Position numbers and translations under genes: made by a program. A DNA stretch of 64,000 bases. Source: Profundibacter amoris. GTDB taxonomy: Bacteria > Pseudomonadota > Alphaproteobacteria > Rhodobacterales > Rhodobacteraceae. This document shows, in pieces, positions 17,464-25,888 of this stretch. The notes under the pieces were generated by a model, which was given only the letters and a program-made list of their open reading frames with translations, did no database searches and was not told the origin of the DNA. How positions within the stretch are numbered: the first letter of the stretch is position 1; each line of letters begins with the position of its first letter. Location: NCBI RefSeq assembly GCF_003544895.1, contig NZ_CP032125.1, positions 3,486,001-3,550,000 of the forward strand, written 5' to 3'.

Positions 17464-18057
17464 CTACAGATTGCGCATCAATTCGTTGTGACGGGCGGTA
17501 AAATCCCGTCGTACGGCCAGCGGTGGGCGCAAATGGATGCGCAATCCGTTGACAAGATCAGAGGCGGGCTTGCCGAACAGTTTGTCCGCCTCTTCTACTG
17601 TAAAACCGGCGATCTGGGTCGCTTCCAGCCATGCGCTGATTTTGTCGGCTTTCTTGATTTGCTTTTTCACCGCAACAGGCAATGCCGCAGGCAGGCCAAA
17701 GCGGATGTGAATCGCAGCGGTCAGGCGATCATCCAGCAGGCCATAATCCGGCCCAACGGCGGATTTCACTGGCGAAATCATATCCCCGATCACATATTCC
17801 GGCGCGTCATGCAGCAGCGCGGCCAGCCGCCATTTCACCGGTGCTTTGGGCTGGATCAGGGCGTAAATTTGTTCCACCAGCAGCGAATGTTCAGCCACGG
17901 AATAGGCGTAATCGCCGATGGTTTGCCCATTCCAGCGCGCCACAAAGGCCAGACCGTGTGCGATGTCCTCGACTTCGATGTCCATCGGGGTCGGGTCCAG
18001 CAGGTCCAGCCGGCGACCGGAAAGCATACGTTGCCATGCGCGGGGTTGTTGGGCCAT
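17464..18057 (-). CDS. HD-domain phosphohydrolase (YfbR-like)
   Basis: 197-residue metal-dependent HD hydrolase. Metal-binding residues are visible in SVAEHSLLVEQI and LAALLHDAPEYVIGDM, with a later Asp in KKADKISAWLEA. The closest functional comparison is YfbR, a 5'-deoxynucleotidase, but the exact substrate is uncertain. Start at 18057 (MAQQPRAWQRM) with AAGGA 9 bases upstream; a longer in-frame start at 18108 has no ribosome site. The C-terminal end abuts the microprotein gene tail to tail. Confidence 0.85.
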   Translation of the reverse strand: MAQQPRAWQRMLSGRRLDLLDPTPMDIEVEDIAHGLAFVARWNGQTIGDYAYSVAEHSLLVEQIYALIQPKAPVKWRLAALLHDAPEYVIGDMISPVKSAVGPDYGLLDDRLTAAIHIRFGLPAALPVAVKKQIKKADKISAWLEATQIAGFTVEEADKLFGKPASDLVNGLRIHLRPPLAVRRDFTARHNELMRNL

Positions 18058-18159
18058 GTTTGATATTCCTTGGTGTTGTCCAGAAACGGCTCGCAAAGAG
18101 TGACGCATTTGTGTGCGGTAGTCATTCGCAAATTTCGGCTAGCAGGTCCATTTTATTAT

Positions 18160-18181
18160 CAGGCGAACCTGAAATCGCCTG
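18160..18181. repeat. Inverted repeat in the 5' region of the secreted-protein gene
   Basis: CAGGCGA, 8-base loop ACCTGAAA, TCGCCTG: a perfect 7-bp stem 62 bases before the ATG at 18243. It is not followed by T residues. It could be an operator or a leader hairpin. Confidence 0.35.
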
Positions 18182-18242
18182 TAACCCGTCCCGGCTGTTC
18201 AATATGCTTTTCAGCGGGGTCATAACCCAAAGGAGACCAGTT

Positions 18243-18548
18243 ATGTTTAAACGTATCGTCACCGCCGCCCTTGTATTTGGCACGCTTGCGCTTGCGCCCC
18301 CGGTGCAGGCGCAGGCCCTATGTGCAGAAAGAAGTGTTATCACCGATCGTCTGGAAAGCCGTTTTCACGAGACCTATCAGGGGGCCGGACTGCAAAGCAC
18401 CACCAGTCTGGTAGAAATCTGGAGTTCCGATGAAACAGGCACATGGACGCTGTTGTTGTCACGCGCAGACGGGACAAGCTGTGTGATTGCCTCGGGTCAG
18501 AATTGGCAGTTCGACCAGACCGAAGAAGTGGCGGGAATCGCCAGTTAA
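18243..18548 (+). CDS. Small secreted/periplasmic protein, unknown function
   Basis: 101 residues: signal peptide MFKRIVTAALVFGTLALAPPVQAQA, then a mature part of about 77 residues with two cysteines (ALCAERS and TSCVIASG) that could form a disulfide. The segment EIWSSDETGTWTLLLSRADGTSC looks like a short beta domain shared by small periplasmic proteins in Rhodobacteraceae. Start at 18243 with AAAGGAGA upstream. It stands alone between the HD gene and ahcY. Function not recognised. Confidence 0.75.
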   Translation: MFKRIVTAALVFGTLALAPPVQAQALCAERSVITDRLESRFHETYQGAGLQSTTSLVEIWSSDETGTWTLLLSRADGTSCVIASGQNWQFDQTEEVAGIAS

Positions 18549-18628
18549 TCAGTTGATAAGTTGCCCTTACTACCAAGCGGTGTTATTTGCGCCCTCAATC
18601 TGTATCTGAACCGCAAGGAAAATGCCCA

Positions 18629-20023
18629 ATGGCAACCGATTATATTGTAAAAGACATCGAACTGGCCGCATACGGCCGCAAGGAACTGGATATCGCCGAA
18701 ACCGAAATGCCGGGCCTGATGGCGCTGCGCGAAGAATATGGCGACAGCAAGCCGCTGAAAGGCGCGCGGATTGCCGGTAGCCTGCATATGACCATCCAGA
18801 CAGCGGTTCTGATCGAAACACTGGTGGCGCTCGGGGCCGAAGTGCGCTGGGCATCCTGCAACATCTTTTCTACGCAGGACCACGCGGCGGCTGTGATAGC
18901 GGCAGCGGACATTCCGGTTTTCGCCGTCAAAGGCCAGTCGCTGGTTGAACACTGGGATTATCAGGATCGTATCTTCCTGTTCGAAGAAGGCACTTGTAAC
19001 CTGATTCTGGACGATGGTGGCGATGCCACCCTTTATATCTTGTTGGGCGCCCGCGCCGAAGCAGGCGAAACCGAATTGCTGGAAAACCCGCAGTCCGAAG
19101 AAGAAGAAGCCATCTATGCGCAGATCAAAAAGCGCATGGCCTCCAGCCCCGGGTGGTTTACTGCCCAGCGCGACGCGATCAAGGGTGTTTCCGAGGAAAC
19201 CACAACCGGCGTTCACCGCCTGTATGAACTGGTAAAACAGGGTCAGCTGCCCTTCCCGGCGATCAACGTGAATGACTCGGTTACCAAATCGAAATTCGAC
19301 AACAAATACGGCTGTAAGGAATCGTTGGTTGACGGTATTCGCCGCGCCACCGACACCATGATGGCCGGCAAGGTTGCCGTGGTTTGCGGTTATGGCGATG
19401 TTGGCAAAGGGTCCGCCGCGTCCCTGTCCGGTGCCGGTGCCCGCGTGAAAGTGACCGAAGTTGACCCGATCTGCGCCCTTCAGGCCGCGATGGACGGGTT
19501 CGAGGTGGTGCGTCTGGAAGATGTGGTCGACAGCGCCGACATCTTTGTCACCACCACCGGCAACAAGGACGTGATCCGCATCGAGCATATGCGGGCGATG
19601 AAGGACATGGCGATTGTCGGCAACATCGGCCACTTTGACAACGAAATCCAGGTTGCCGCGCTGAAAAACCACAAATGGACCAACATCAAGGATCAGGTGG
19701 ATATGATCGAAATGCCATCCGGCAACCGTATCATTCTGCTGTCCGAGGGTCGTCTGCTGAACCTTGGCAATGCCACCGGTCACCCCAGCTTCGTGATGTC
19801 CGCGTCCTTTACCAACCAGACGCTGGCCCAGATCGAACTGTGGACCAAAGGCGACGAGTACAAGAACGACGTTTACATCCTGCCCAAGCATCTCGATGAA
19901 AAAGTTGCCCGTCTGCACCTTGCCCGCATCGGCGTGAATCTGTCGGTTCTGGACAAAGAGCAAGCGGATTATATCGGCGTATCGGTTGATGGCCCTTACA
20001 AGCCGGAACACTACCGCTACTAA
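18629..20023 (+). CDS. ahcY: S-adenosylhomocysteine hydrolase
   Basis: Cytoplasmic NAD-dependent enzyme that splits S-adenosylhomocysteine to adenosine and homocysteine in the methyl cycle; 464 residues, normal length for the bacterial form with its insert. Signatures: [15 protein letters not shown] near the N-terminus, the NAD-binding [10 protein letters not shown] at about 253-262, GHFDNEIQV, and the C-terminal KPEHYRY with the conserved Lys/Tyr. Start at 18629 (MATDYIVKD) with AAGGAAA upstream. In Rhodobacter ahcY is close to regA; here several genes lie between. A strong terminator follows. Confidence 0.98.
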   Translation: MATDYIVKDIELAAYGRKELDIAETEMPGLMALREEYGDSKPLKGARIAGSLHMTIQTAVLIETLVALGAEVRWASCNIFSTQDHAAAVIAAADIPVFAVKGQSLVEHWDYQDRIFLFEEGTCNLILDDGGDATLYILLGARAEAGETELLENPQSEEEEAIYAQIKKRMASSPGWFTAQRDAIKGVSEETTTGVHRLYELVKQGQLPFPAINVNDSVTKSKFDNKYGCKESLVDGIRRATDTMMAGKVAVVCGYGDVGKGSAASLSGAGARVKVTEVDPICALQAAMDGFEVVRLEDVVDSADIFVTTTGNKDVIRIEHMRAMKDMAIVGNIGHFDNEIQVAALKNHKWTNIKDQVDMIEMPSGNRIILLSEGRLLNLGNATGHPSFVMSASFTNQTLAQIELWTKGDEYKNDVYILPKHLDEKVARLHLARIGVNLSVLDKEQADYIGVSVDGPYKPEHYRY

Positions 20024-20046
20024 TCAGCGCAAATAAACCGCAGAAA

Positions 20047-20076
20047 ATATCGGGCATCATGTCCGGTATTTTTTTT
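20047..20076 (+). terminator. Rho-independent terminator of ahcY
   Basis: Stem ATATCGGGC / GTCCGGTAT (9 bp, two G-T pairs), loop ATCAT, then a run of eight T. It lies 23 bases after the ahcY stop. Confidence 0.9.
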
Positions 20077-20338
20077 GCCTGCGATTCCAGAGCATGTCGT
20101 TCGACCCGATCACAGATGTGAATGAATCGGGCGCAAGGGCCAATAATTAGAATGTATCCGACGGAATACGCTACTTCCCGCTAACCGGATTTCCCCCAAT
20201 TGGCCGCAGTTTGCCGAATAACACATCACCGGCTTTGTGATTTGTTTCGTCCTTTGGTCTGCCGATAGGCAGGGTTTTGACCTGTGCAACGGGATCACCC
20301 TGTTGTCCGGTCAACAACAAAGTAACGAGGAGAAAATA
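20077..20338. other. Intergenic region upstream of the OMP gene
   Basis: About 260 bases without a credible gene. It holds a nested inverted repeat at 20105-20131: CCCGAT/ATCGGG arms enclosing TCACA-GA-TGTGA, which could be a regulator site. An A/T-rich stretch follows (CAATAATTAGAATG, about 20140-20153) that may contain promoter elements. I see no riboswitch-like fold I can name. Confidence 0.4.
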
Positions 20339-20857
20339 ATGAAACACATAAAATCGGCAGCCCTCGCAATTGCCCTTCTGATGCCTGCGACTGTTATGGC
20401 ACAGGACTGGGGCGGCTTTTACGGCGGCCTGCAAATCGGTCGCGGAGATTTCGGACTGGATGGCACGGCAACCACGACAGATAACACATATGGTGTTTTT
20501 GGCGGCTATAATCAGGATTTCGGAAGCTATGTTCTGGGTCTGGAACTGGAAGCCGAAGGCTCCAACATCACGACCTCTGGCGGCACCGATCTGGACAGTC
20601 AATACGGCGCCAAGGCCCGCGCCGGTTACAAGGTTGGCAACGGGTTGATTTTCGCAACGCTTGGTTACGCGGTTATCGACACATCCAATCTGGGGACTGG
20701 CCGCGGTGCGACCTATGGGATTGGTTATGATCATACCATAACAGACAGGATGTTTTTCGGTATTGAATACCAGCGCCATGATATTGGTAATCTTTCCGGT
20801 GCAATTCCCGATGCCGAGCTGGATCAGGTTTCCGTAAGGGCAGGTTTCCGCTTCTAG
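20339..20857 (+). CDS. Small outer-membrane beta-barrel protein
   Basis: 172 residues with signal peptide MKHIKSAALAIALLMPATVMAQ, followed by alternating aromatic/Gly strands (WGGFYGGLQIGRG, YGVFGGYNQDFG, GLIFATLGYAVI, FFGIEYQRHDI) and a C-terminal Phe (VRAGFRF). It resembles the OmpA-like/porin-family 8-stranded barrels of alphaproteobacteria. Start at 20339 with GAGGAGA upstream. Monocistronic, with its own leader region and a hairpin right after the stop. Ligand unknown. Confidence 0.85.
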   Translation: MKHIKSAALAIALLMPATVMAQDWGGFYGGLQIGRGDFGLDGTATTTDNTYGVFGGYNQDFGSYVLGLELEAEGSNITTSGGTDLDSQYGAKARAGYKVGNGLIFATLGYAVIDTSNLGTGRGATYGIGYDHTITDRMFFGIEYQRHDIGNLSGAIPDAELDQVSVRAGFRF

Positions 20858-20870
20858 TCTGAATAGAAAA

Positions 20871-20899
20871 GTCAGGCGCTGGAACGGCTTGCGCCTGAC
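20871..20899 (+). terminator. Stable hairpin after the OMP gene (no T run)
   Basis: GTCAGGCGC, 11-base loop, GCGCCTGAC: a perfect 9-bp GC-rich stem 14 bases past the OMP stop. With no T run behind it, it is more likely an mRNA 3'-end stabiliser or a weak terminator than a classical intrinsic terminator. Confidence 0.5.
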
Positions 20900-21029
20900 G
20901 CATCATATGTGACAAACATGCCGAATTTTTCCCTTTGTGCAGGTATATTCTTGGGCTATCGTGTCGTCACGCGCCGTTTTGGCGTTTTGTAACACGGCAG
21001 AAATGCCAAATTGGTGGGAGTAAAACCTT

Positions 21030-21371
21030 ATGGGTAAAAGAGACGACCTGATCGCGCAGTATGCAGATGATCTGAAAAACAAATGCGGCATGACACCTGA
21101 CATGGATCTGCTGACAAAAGTAACCATCGGCTGTGGCCCAGCAATTTATAATGCCGATGCCTCGACTGTTGCAGGCAGCGACAAATCCGAGCTGGAAACA
21201 GTCAAGAACAACTTTCTGATGAAGAAGTTGGGACTGTCCGACAGCCCCGCACTGATGGAAGCAATCGATTCCGTGATTGAAACGTATGGCCGCTCCGAGC
21301 GCAACAAATACCGCGCTGTAGTTTACTATATGCTGACCAAGCATTTTGGCAAAGAGTCCGTATACGGTTAA
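21030..21371 (+). CDS. DUF2853 family protein
   Basis: 113-residue cytoplasmic, mostly helical protein beginning MGKRDDLIAQYADDLKNKCG, a start typical of the DUF2853 family of small alphaproteobacterial proteins. It has two cysteines (NKCGM and IGCGP). It ends NKYRAVVYYMLTKHFGKESVYG. No enzymatic motif. GGGAG precedes the ATG at 21030. Single gene with a strong terminator after it. Function unknown. Confidence 0.88.
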   Translation: MGKRDDLIAQYADDLKNKCGMTPDMDLLTKVTIGCGPAIYNADASTVAGSDKSELETVKNNFLMKKLGLSDSPALMEAIDSVIETYGRSERNKYRAVVYYMLTKHFGKESVYG

Positions 21372-21395
21372 ACCCCGATAACAGTTTTTGCAAAG

Positions 21396-21420
21396 CGCCC
21401 GCCATTTTGGCGGGCGTTTT
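21396..21420 (+). terminator. Rho-independent terminator of the DUF2853 gene
   Basis: CGCCCGCC, loop ATTTT, GGCGGGCG, then TTTT: a perfect 8-bp GC stem, 24 bases after the stop codon. Confidence 0.9.
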
Positions 21421-21580
21421 CGTTAACGGAACAGGTTGGATTTGAACCATATTGGCGACACTTGGCGTTTGAATGGAATCGCCACTTGGCCTAGGGTTAT
21501 CTGTATCGGGCCAGGATGGCCGGAACCTTTTTATATTCACGTGTGGTGCTAAGGGAGCACGTGGGGTGATGGGGGGTTCC

Positions 21581-21606
21581 GGGGGGTCGGGACCCCCCAG
21601 TTTTTT
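21581..21606 (+). terminator. Orphan terminator-like hairpin in intergenic region
   Basis: GGGGGGT, loop CGGG, ACCCCCC, AG, then TTTTTT on the plus strand, with no plus-strand gene between it and the terminator at 21396-21420. A second small hairpin (GTGCT-AAGGG-AGCAC) lies at about 21547-21561. It could end an unannotated small RNA, or act on the convergent DUF302 transcript from the opposite side. Confidence 0.5.
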
Positions 21607-21618
21607 CCAGCAACAGTT

Positions 21619-22206
21619 TTAGAAATCACCTTCTGCGGCGCGGGTCAGGATGTCTTGCATGATGTCTTTGACTTCCAGCGCTTCTTTCAGCAGTTCCGGT
21701 GGCAGGGTTTTGCCGCCATAGATCATCATGTCCATATCCAGCGTGTATATCCATAGTTGGCCTGTTTCATCCTCGACCAGTGACACACGACAGGGCAGAT
21801 AGGCGGCATAGGCCAGATCATGTTCGATCATCTTGGCGGCGGTCAGCGGGTTGCAATACAGATAGATATTCAGTTTGCGCCAAGATGTGCCTTTCATCGC
21901 AGCCACCTGATCGCCCAGCGGCAGTTCACCAACGCCACGGATATTCCGGTCAATCGCCACTTGTTTGATCGACTGGTCCACATCCTCAAAGGTCAGACCC
22001 TCGGCCACCTTGGCCTTCCAAACCGTCGCGGCGGCACCGTTGCCGGTTTCGGCCAGCCGGTCCATCATGCCTTTGTAGGTGTCAAACGCCTGATCGTCGA
22101 ACCCGTCAAAGGCGGTTTTGTATTTATACAGCGCCGGCCCCAGCCAGACAGCAAGCCCGATGGCGACAACCCCCAGAAGGGCAAGAATGTTGCGGATAAA
22201 TGTCAT
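21619..22206 (-). CDS. DUF302 domain protein, membrane-anchored
   Basis: 195 residues. An N-terminal hydrophobic helix (RNILALLGVVAIGLAVWLG) anchors or exports the protein. A DUF302-type domain follows with NIYLYCNPLTAAKMIEHDLAYAAYLPCRVSLVEDETGQLWIYTLDMDMMIYGG; the pattern of a helix bearing the ligand-handling residues followed by LPCRV is typical of the family. DUF302 proteins are thought to bind small ligands, haem or metals; no function can be fixed here. Start at 22206 with TGGAGA 8 bases upstream. Downstream of EVE on the opposite side of a 74-base gap, same strand. Confidence 0.88.
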   Translation of the reverse strand: MTFIRNILALLGVVAIGLAVWLGPALYKYKTAFDGFDDQAFDTYKGMMDRLAETGNGAAATVWKAKVAEGLTFEDVDQSIKQVAIDRNIRGVGELPLGDQVAAMKGTSWRKLNIYLYCNPLTAAKMIEHDLAYAAYLPCRVSLVEDETGQLWIYTLDMDMMIYGGKTLPPELLKEALEVKDIMQDILTRAAEGDF

Positions 22207-22280
22207 TGTAAGTCTCCAGATTGCCTGTTGGCGGTAATATATTAGAATACATGAATATAGAGATTGGGCAAATGGCTGTT

Positions 22281-22706
22281 TCAGAATTTTTCTTCAAGTC
22301 CGCCAAGTTCGCAAACAATGCGCCATTCTTCGGGTGTGACCGGCTGCACAGAAAGGCGGGAATTCCTGACCAGCACCATATCGGCAAGTCGCGGGTCATC
22401 CTTGCACATTTGCAGGGTGACAGGGTTTGGCAATGTTTTCACCGCTTTGATGTCCACACATTCCCAGCGCGGATCATCCGTGGTGCTGTCCTGATGCGCC
22501 TCGGCGATCACTTCGACAATGCCGACGATCATCTTGTCCTTTTGTGACAGGTAGAAAAACCCCAAATCCCCCACCTGCATCTGCCGCATGAAATTGCGTG
22601 CCTGATAATTGCGCACGCCATCCCATTCTTCTCCTTCCTCGCCTTTGGCCAACTGGTCTTCCCAGCTCCAGGTCGAGGCCTCGGATTTGAACAACCAATA
22701 GGACAT
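22281..22706 (-). CDS. EVE-domain protein (modified-base reader fold)
   Basis: 141 residues: MSYWLFKSEASTWSWEDQ at the start and GVRNYQARNFMRQMQVGDLGFFYLSQ in the middle are the hallmark of EVE domains, PUA-like folds that bind modified DNA or RNA bases. EVE proteins in alphaproteobacteria are usually housekeeping genes near gpsA/tsaD, as here. Start at 22706 makes a TGATG overlap with the YciI gene; a longer upstream start would run into it. Confidence 0.92.
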   Translation of the reverse strand: MSYWLFKSEASTWSWEDQLAKGEEGEEWDGVRNYQARNFMRQMQVGDLGFFYLSQKDKMIVGIVEVIAEAHQDSTTDDPRWECVDIKAVKTLPNPVTLQMCKDDPRLADMVLVRNSRLSVQPVTPEEWRIVCELGGLEEKF

Positions 22707-22978
22707 CAGCCAATCACCTTTTTCCATTCGCGCAGGGTGGTAGATTGAAACAACCCCGTCTTGGCGTAGGGGTCATTTTCGGCCCATGTTTCGGCCTCGG
22801 ACATATTGCCGACGTTCAGGATCAGCAGCGAGCCGCACATGTTGCCATCCGCATCCAGAAACGGGCCGGCAAGGTCCACGACACCGGTTTCCGCAACATA
22901 GGCAAGGTGTGCTTCGCGGTTGTCCATACGGATCTGTAGGGCGTCGGGTTTGTCGATGGCGATCAGGCAAACAAGCAT
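22706..22978 (-). CDS. YciI-family protein
   Basis: 90-residue dimeric alpha-beta barrel protein of the YciI/YCII family: MLVCLIAIDKPDALQIRMDNREAHLAYV, then the characteristic GPFLDADGNMCGSLLILNV with the invariant Asp/Gly region. Members are often attached to other enzymes; stand-alone ones have no settled role. It lies 4 bases after gpsA and overlaps EVE (TGATG), giving an operon tsaD-gpsA-yciI-EVE. Confidence 0.92.
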   Translation of the reverse strand: MLVCLIAIDKPDALQIRMDNREAHLAYVAETGVVDLAGPFLDADGNMCGSLLILNVGNMSEAETWAENDPYAKTGLFQSTTLREWKKVIG

Positions 22979-22982
22979 CGGG

Positions 22983-23948
22983 TCACTCCTTTTTCAACGG
23001 GCGGGAAAGCAAGGCCTCCATCGCCTTCTGGATGGTGGTTTTTTCGGTCAGAACGGCGGCAATCACCTCGGTGATCGGCATTTCAACATTACGGTTTTTG
23101 GCAAGGTTAGAGACTGCCAGAGCCGTTTTCGCCCCCTCGACTGTGATATTCGGGTCAAAGGGTTTGCCTTGCCCCAGGGCCAGCCCGTAGGAATAGTTTC
23201 GCGACTGCTCGGACGTGCAGGTCAGGGTCAAATCTCCGAACCCCGACAGGCCAGACAGTGTTTGCGCCTTGGCCCCCATGTCCTGCGCCAGCCGCTGCAT
23301 TTCCGCATAGCCGCGCGTCATTACCGCAGCGCGTGCGCTTTCACCCAGTCCGGCACCCATTGCGGCGCCGCAAGCTATGGCGACCACGTTTTTCAACGCC
23401 CCGCCCAGTTCGGCGCCAGTGGTGTCGGTGGTGCGGTACAGGCGCAGATTTTCGGTGGATAGTCGGGTTTGCAACATCGCGCCGATCGTGTCATCCGCGC
23501 AGGCCAGTGTCAGGGCGGTGGGCAGGCCACGGGCGATGTCATTGGCAAAGCTGGGACCGGTCAGGATGGCGGGGGTCGCTGTGGGACAGATTTGTGCCAG
23601 CGTAGCAACGGGGCCAAGGCCGGTTTGCAGATCGACCCCCTTGCAACAGGCGACAAGCGGGTGGTTGGCCAGCAGGTCAGCGTGTTCGGTGGTGAAACGG
23701 GCCAGTTGTTGCATCGGGGTTGCCAGCAGCAGGATTTCAGCCTGTGTGGCGATTTCAATATCGGCGGTGACAGTCAGGGAATCGGGAAAGCGATGGCCGG
23801 ACAGGCGTTTGGCATTTTCGCGGTCCGCTTGCATCATTTTCGCATGGTCCGCATCCCGCGCCCACAGGATGACGGGTTGACCACTCCGCGCCAGTGAAAT
23901 TGCCAGTGCGGTGCCGAATGCACCTGCGCCAAGGACGGAAATGCTCAT
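22983..23948 (-). CDS. gpsA: Glycerol-3-phosphate dehydrogenase (NAD(P)+)
   Basis: Makes sn-glycerol-3-phosphate from dihydroxyacetone phosphate for phospholipid synthesis; cytoplasmic, 321 residues. The NAD-binding [10 protein letters not shown] starts at residue 7. The family signatures [27 protein letters not shown] and [27 protein letters not shown] (with the catalytic Lys) are intact, followed by [12 protein letters not shown]. The start overlaps the tsaD stop (ATGA). Confidence 0.97.
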   Translation of the reverse strand: MSISVLGAGAFGTALAISLARSGQPVILWARDADHAKMMQADRENAKRLSGHRFPDSLTVTADIEIATQAEILLLATPMQQLARFTTEHADLLANHPLVACCKGVDLQTGLGPVATLAQICPTATPAILTGPSFANDIARGLPTALTLACADDTIGAMLQTRLSTENLRLYRTTDTTGAELGGALKNVVAIACGAAMGAGLGESARAAVMTRGYAEMQRLAQDMGAKAQTLSGLSGFGDLTLTCTSEQSRNYSYGLALGQGKPFDPNITVEGAKTALAVSNLAKNRNVEMPITEVIAAVLTEKTTIQKAMEALLSRPLKKE

Positions 23949-25042
23949 GCCTTTGCCCCTTTCTTGCCCGATCCCAACATGGCGGGGCTGGTCCGGTCAA
24001 GGGGCCAGCGGGGGCGGGCGGACAGGGTCAGATCATCACGATGACCCGCGCGGAATTGCTCCAGCCCTGCCCAGGCGATCATTGCGGCGTTATCGGTGCA
24101 TAGCGCCAGTGGCGGGGCGGTGAAGCTGGTGTTGTTATCGGCGCAAACAGTCTCTAACACGGCGCGAAGTTGCTGATTTGCGGCAACTCCTCCAGCCACT
24201 GCCAGGGTGGGCTGCGCAGGGTTCAGCTCCTGATACAGCGTCAATGCACGGCGGGTTTTTTCGGCCAGAACATCGGAAACAGCGGTTTGAAAACTGGCGC
24301 ACAGATCGGCGCGGTCCTGCTGGCGCAGGCCGCCGTGTTCCGCCACCAGCTTGTCGCGGGTGCGCAGCAGGGCAGTTTTCAGGCCGGAAAAGGACATGTC
24401 GCAGCCGGGCCGGTCCAGCAGCGGGCGCGGCAAGGGGAAACGTTTTGCATCCCCCTTGTGCGCCTCGGCCTCGACCGCAGGGCCGCCGGGTTGGGGCAGA
24501 CCCAGCAGTTTGGCGGTTTTATCAAACGCCTCGCCGGGGGCATCATCGATGGTGCCGCCAAGGCGGGTGAAATCGTCCACACCCTTGGCGATCAGAAACT
24601 GGCAATGGCCACCGGATACCAACAGCATCAAGTAAGGGAACGCGGCTTCGTCTGTCAGGCGCGGAGTCAGGGCGTGACCGGCAAGGTGGTTCACCCCGAT
24701 CAGCGGCTTGCCGGAACCGGCGGACAACCCCTTGGCACACATCACGCCGGACAGCACACCGCCAATCAGGCCGGGGCCGGAGGTAACGGCGATTGCGTCG
24801 ATATCCGTCAGTGTTAGAGCCGCTTTTTGCAAGGCTTGTTCAACACACAGGTCAATCTTTTCCGCATGCGCACGGGCGGCAATTTCGGGCACGACGCCAC
24901 CGAAACCGGCGTGCAGGTCAACCTGCCCGACCACCACAGAGGACAGGATTGCGGCCGCATCCCCTGCCGTTTGGCGCACCACGGCGGCGGCGGTATCGTC
25001 ACAGCTGCTTTCCAGCCCCAGAATGGTAAGTGTTTGTGTCAT
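23945..25042 (-). CDS. tsaD: TsaD, tRNA threonylcarbamoyladenosine transferase
   Basis: Kae1/YgjD-type protein, 365 residues, that transfers the threonylcarbamoyl group to A37 of ANN-decoding tRNAs, with TsaB and TsaE (tsaE at 10.5 kb). Starts [22 protein letters not shown]. Metal-binding His are in [11 protein letters not shown] and [10 protein letters not shown]. The ASKHA nucleotide-binding part has [10 protein letters not shown], then [14 protein letters not shown] and [12 protein letters not shown]. Start chosen at 25042; a longer start would run towards the divergent hemD promoter. Leads the tsaD-gpsA-yciI-EVE operon. Confidence 0.97.
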   Translation of the reverse strand: MTQTLTILGLESSCDDTAAAVVRQTAGDAAAILSSVVVGQVDLHAGFGGVVPEIAARAHAEKIDLCVEQALQKAALTLTDIDAIAVTSGPGLIGGVLSGVMCAKGLSAGSGKPLIGVNHLAGHALTPRLTDEAAFPYLMLLVSGGHCQFLIAKGVDDFTRLGGTIDDAPGEAFDKTAKLLGLPQPGGPAVEAEAHKGDAKRFPLPRPLLDRPGCDMSFSGLKTALLRTRDKLVAEHGGLRQQDRADLCASFQTAVSDVLAEKTRRALTLYQELNPAQPTLAVAGGVAANQQLRAVLETVCADNNTSFTAPPLALCTDNAAMIAWAGLEQFRAGHRDDLTLSARPRWPLDRTSPAMLGSGKKGAKA

Positions 25043-25117
25043 GGCCCTGCCGGTTGCGATATGGATCATAGGCAGGTAACACCGAAGGGGCCTAACAGAC
25101 AATCCCGACAGGTAATT

Positions 25118-25801
25118 ATGCTCGATCACCGCCCCACTGTCCTATTGACCCGCCCGCAGGCACAGGCCGAACGGTTTGCGCAGGCCCTGCGGGATGTTCC
25201 GGTGGTGATTTCCCCCCTGATGCGGATTGAACAACAGCCGCTGGATGTGGACCTGACGGGGTATCGCGGGCTGGTGTTTACCTCGGAAAACGGGGTGCTG
25301 GCCTGTCCGGTTTGCACCCTGCCTGCCTATTGTGTTGGCGACAGGACAGCGCAGGCGGCGCGCGCGGCGGGGATGCGCGCGGTTTCGGCCAAGGGATCGG
25401 CGGATGATCTGGTGCGCCTGATTGTGGATCGGGCCATTGAAGGGCCGCTTCTGCATGTTCGCGGGGAACATACGCGGGGGGGTGTGGTGGGTAAATTGCA
25501 CGCGCTGGGGATACAGGTGGACGAGGTTGTGGGTTACCAGCAAATAGCCCAACCGCTAAACCAACAGGCGCGGGAATTGTTAGGGGGTGAAAGCATTGTG
25601 ATTCTTCCCCTTTTCTCGCCACGCACGGCCAGGCTATTTGTTGTCGATGTGGGCCGGATCGGGGCGCATGTTCGGGTTGTGGCGATAAGTGATGCCGTCA
25701 AGGCGGCTTTGGCAGGCAGCGGGCTAAGCGATATCACAGTCGCCAAAGCACCGGATGCCAAGGGAATGATTGCAGCGATACAGGGACGTATCGACGCATG
25801 A
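25118..25801 (+). CDS. hemD: Uroporphyrinogen-III synthase
   Basis: Closes the hydroxymethylbilane ring to uroporphyrinogen III in haem, chlorophyll and B12 synthesis; 227 residues, cytoplasmic. Two-domain HemD fold is suggested by [31 protein letters not shown], then [14 protein letters not shown] and [14 protein letters not shown]. HemD is weakly conserved, but the divergent tsaD and the mic60-hemY genes behind it match the usual alphaproteobacterial order. ATG at 25118 with CAGG upstream. Confidence 0.9.
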   Translation: MLDHRPTVLLTRPQAQAERFAQALRDVPVVISPLMRIEQQPLDVDLTGYRGLVFTSENGVLACPVCTLPAYCVGDRTAQAARAAGMRAVSAKGSADDLVRLIVDRAIEGPLLHVRGEHTRGGVVGKLHALGIQVDEVVGYQQIAQPLNQQARELLGGESIVILPLFSPRTARLFVVDVGRIGAHVRVVAISDAVKAALAGSGLSDITVAKAPDAKGMIAAIQGRIDA

Positions 25802-25888
25802 GATGCGCTTGAGGATGGTTCGATCCAAGAGTAGGCTGGTGCCGTAAAACGGTATTTGATTTCAAATCGATTCGAGGGGGTTTTCGTC

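Noticed and set aside
18549-18628. Possible SAH riboswitch before ahcY
   Set aside because: SAH riboswitches precede ahcY in some proteobacteria. The 80 bases here lack the conserved core and the GC-rich stems; only a ribosome site is visible.
18545-20011. Long open frame (about 488 codons) antisense to ahcY
   Set aside because: ahcY is unmistakable on the plus strand. The opposite frame has odd composition (many His, Gln, Phe) and no ribosome site; it is a shadow of codon bias.
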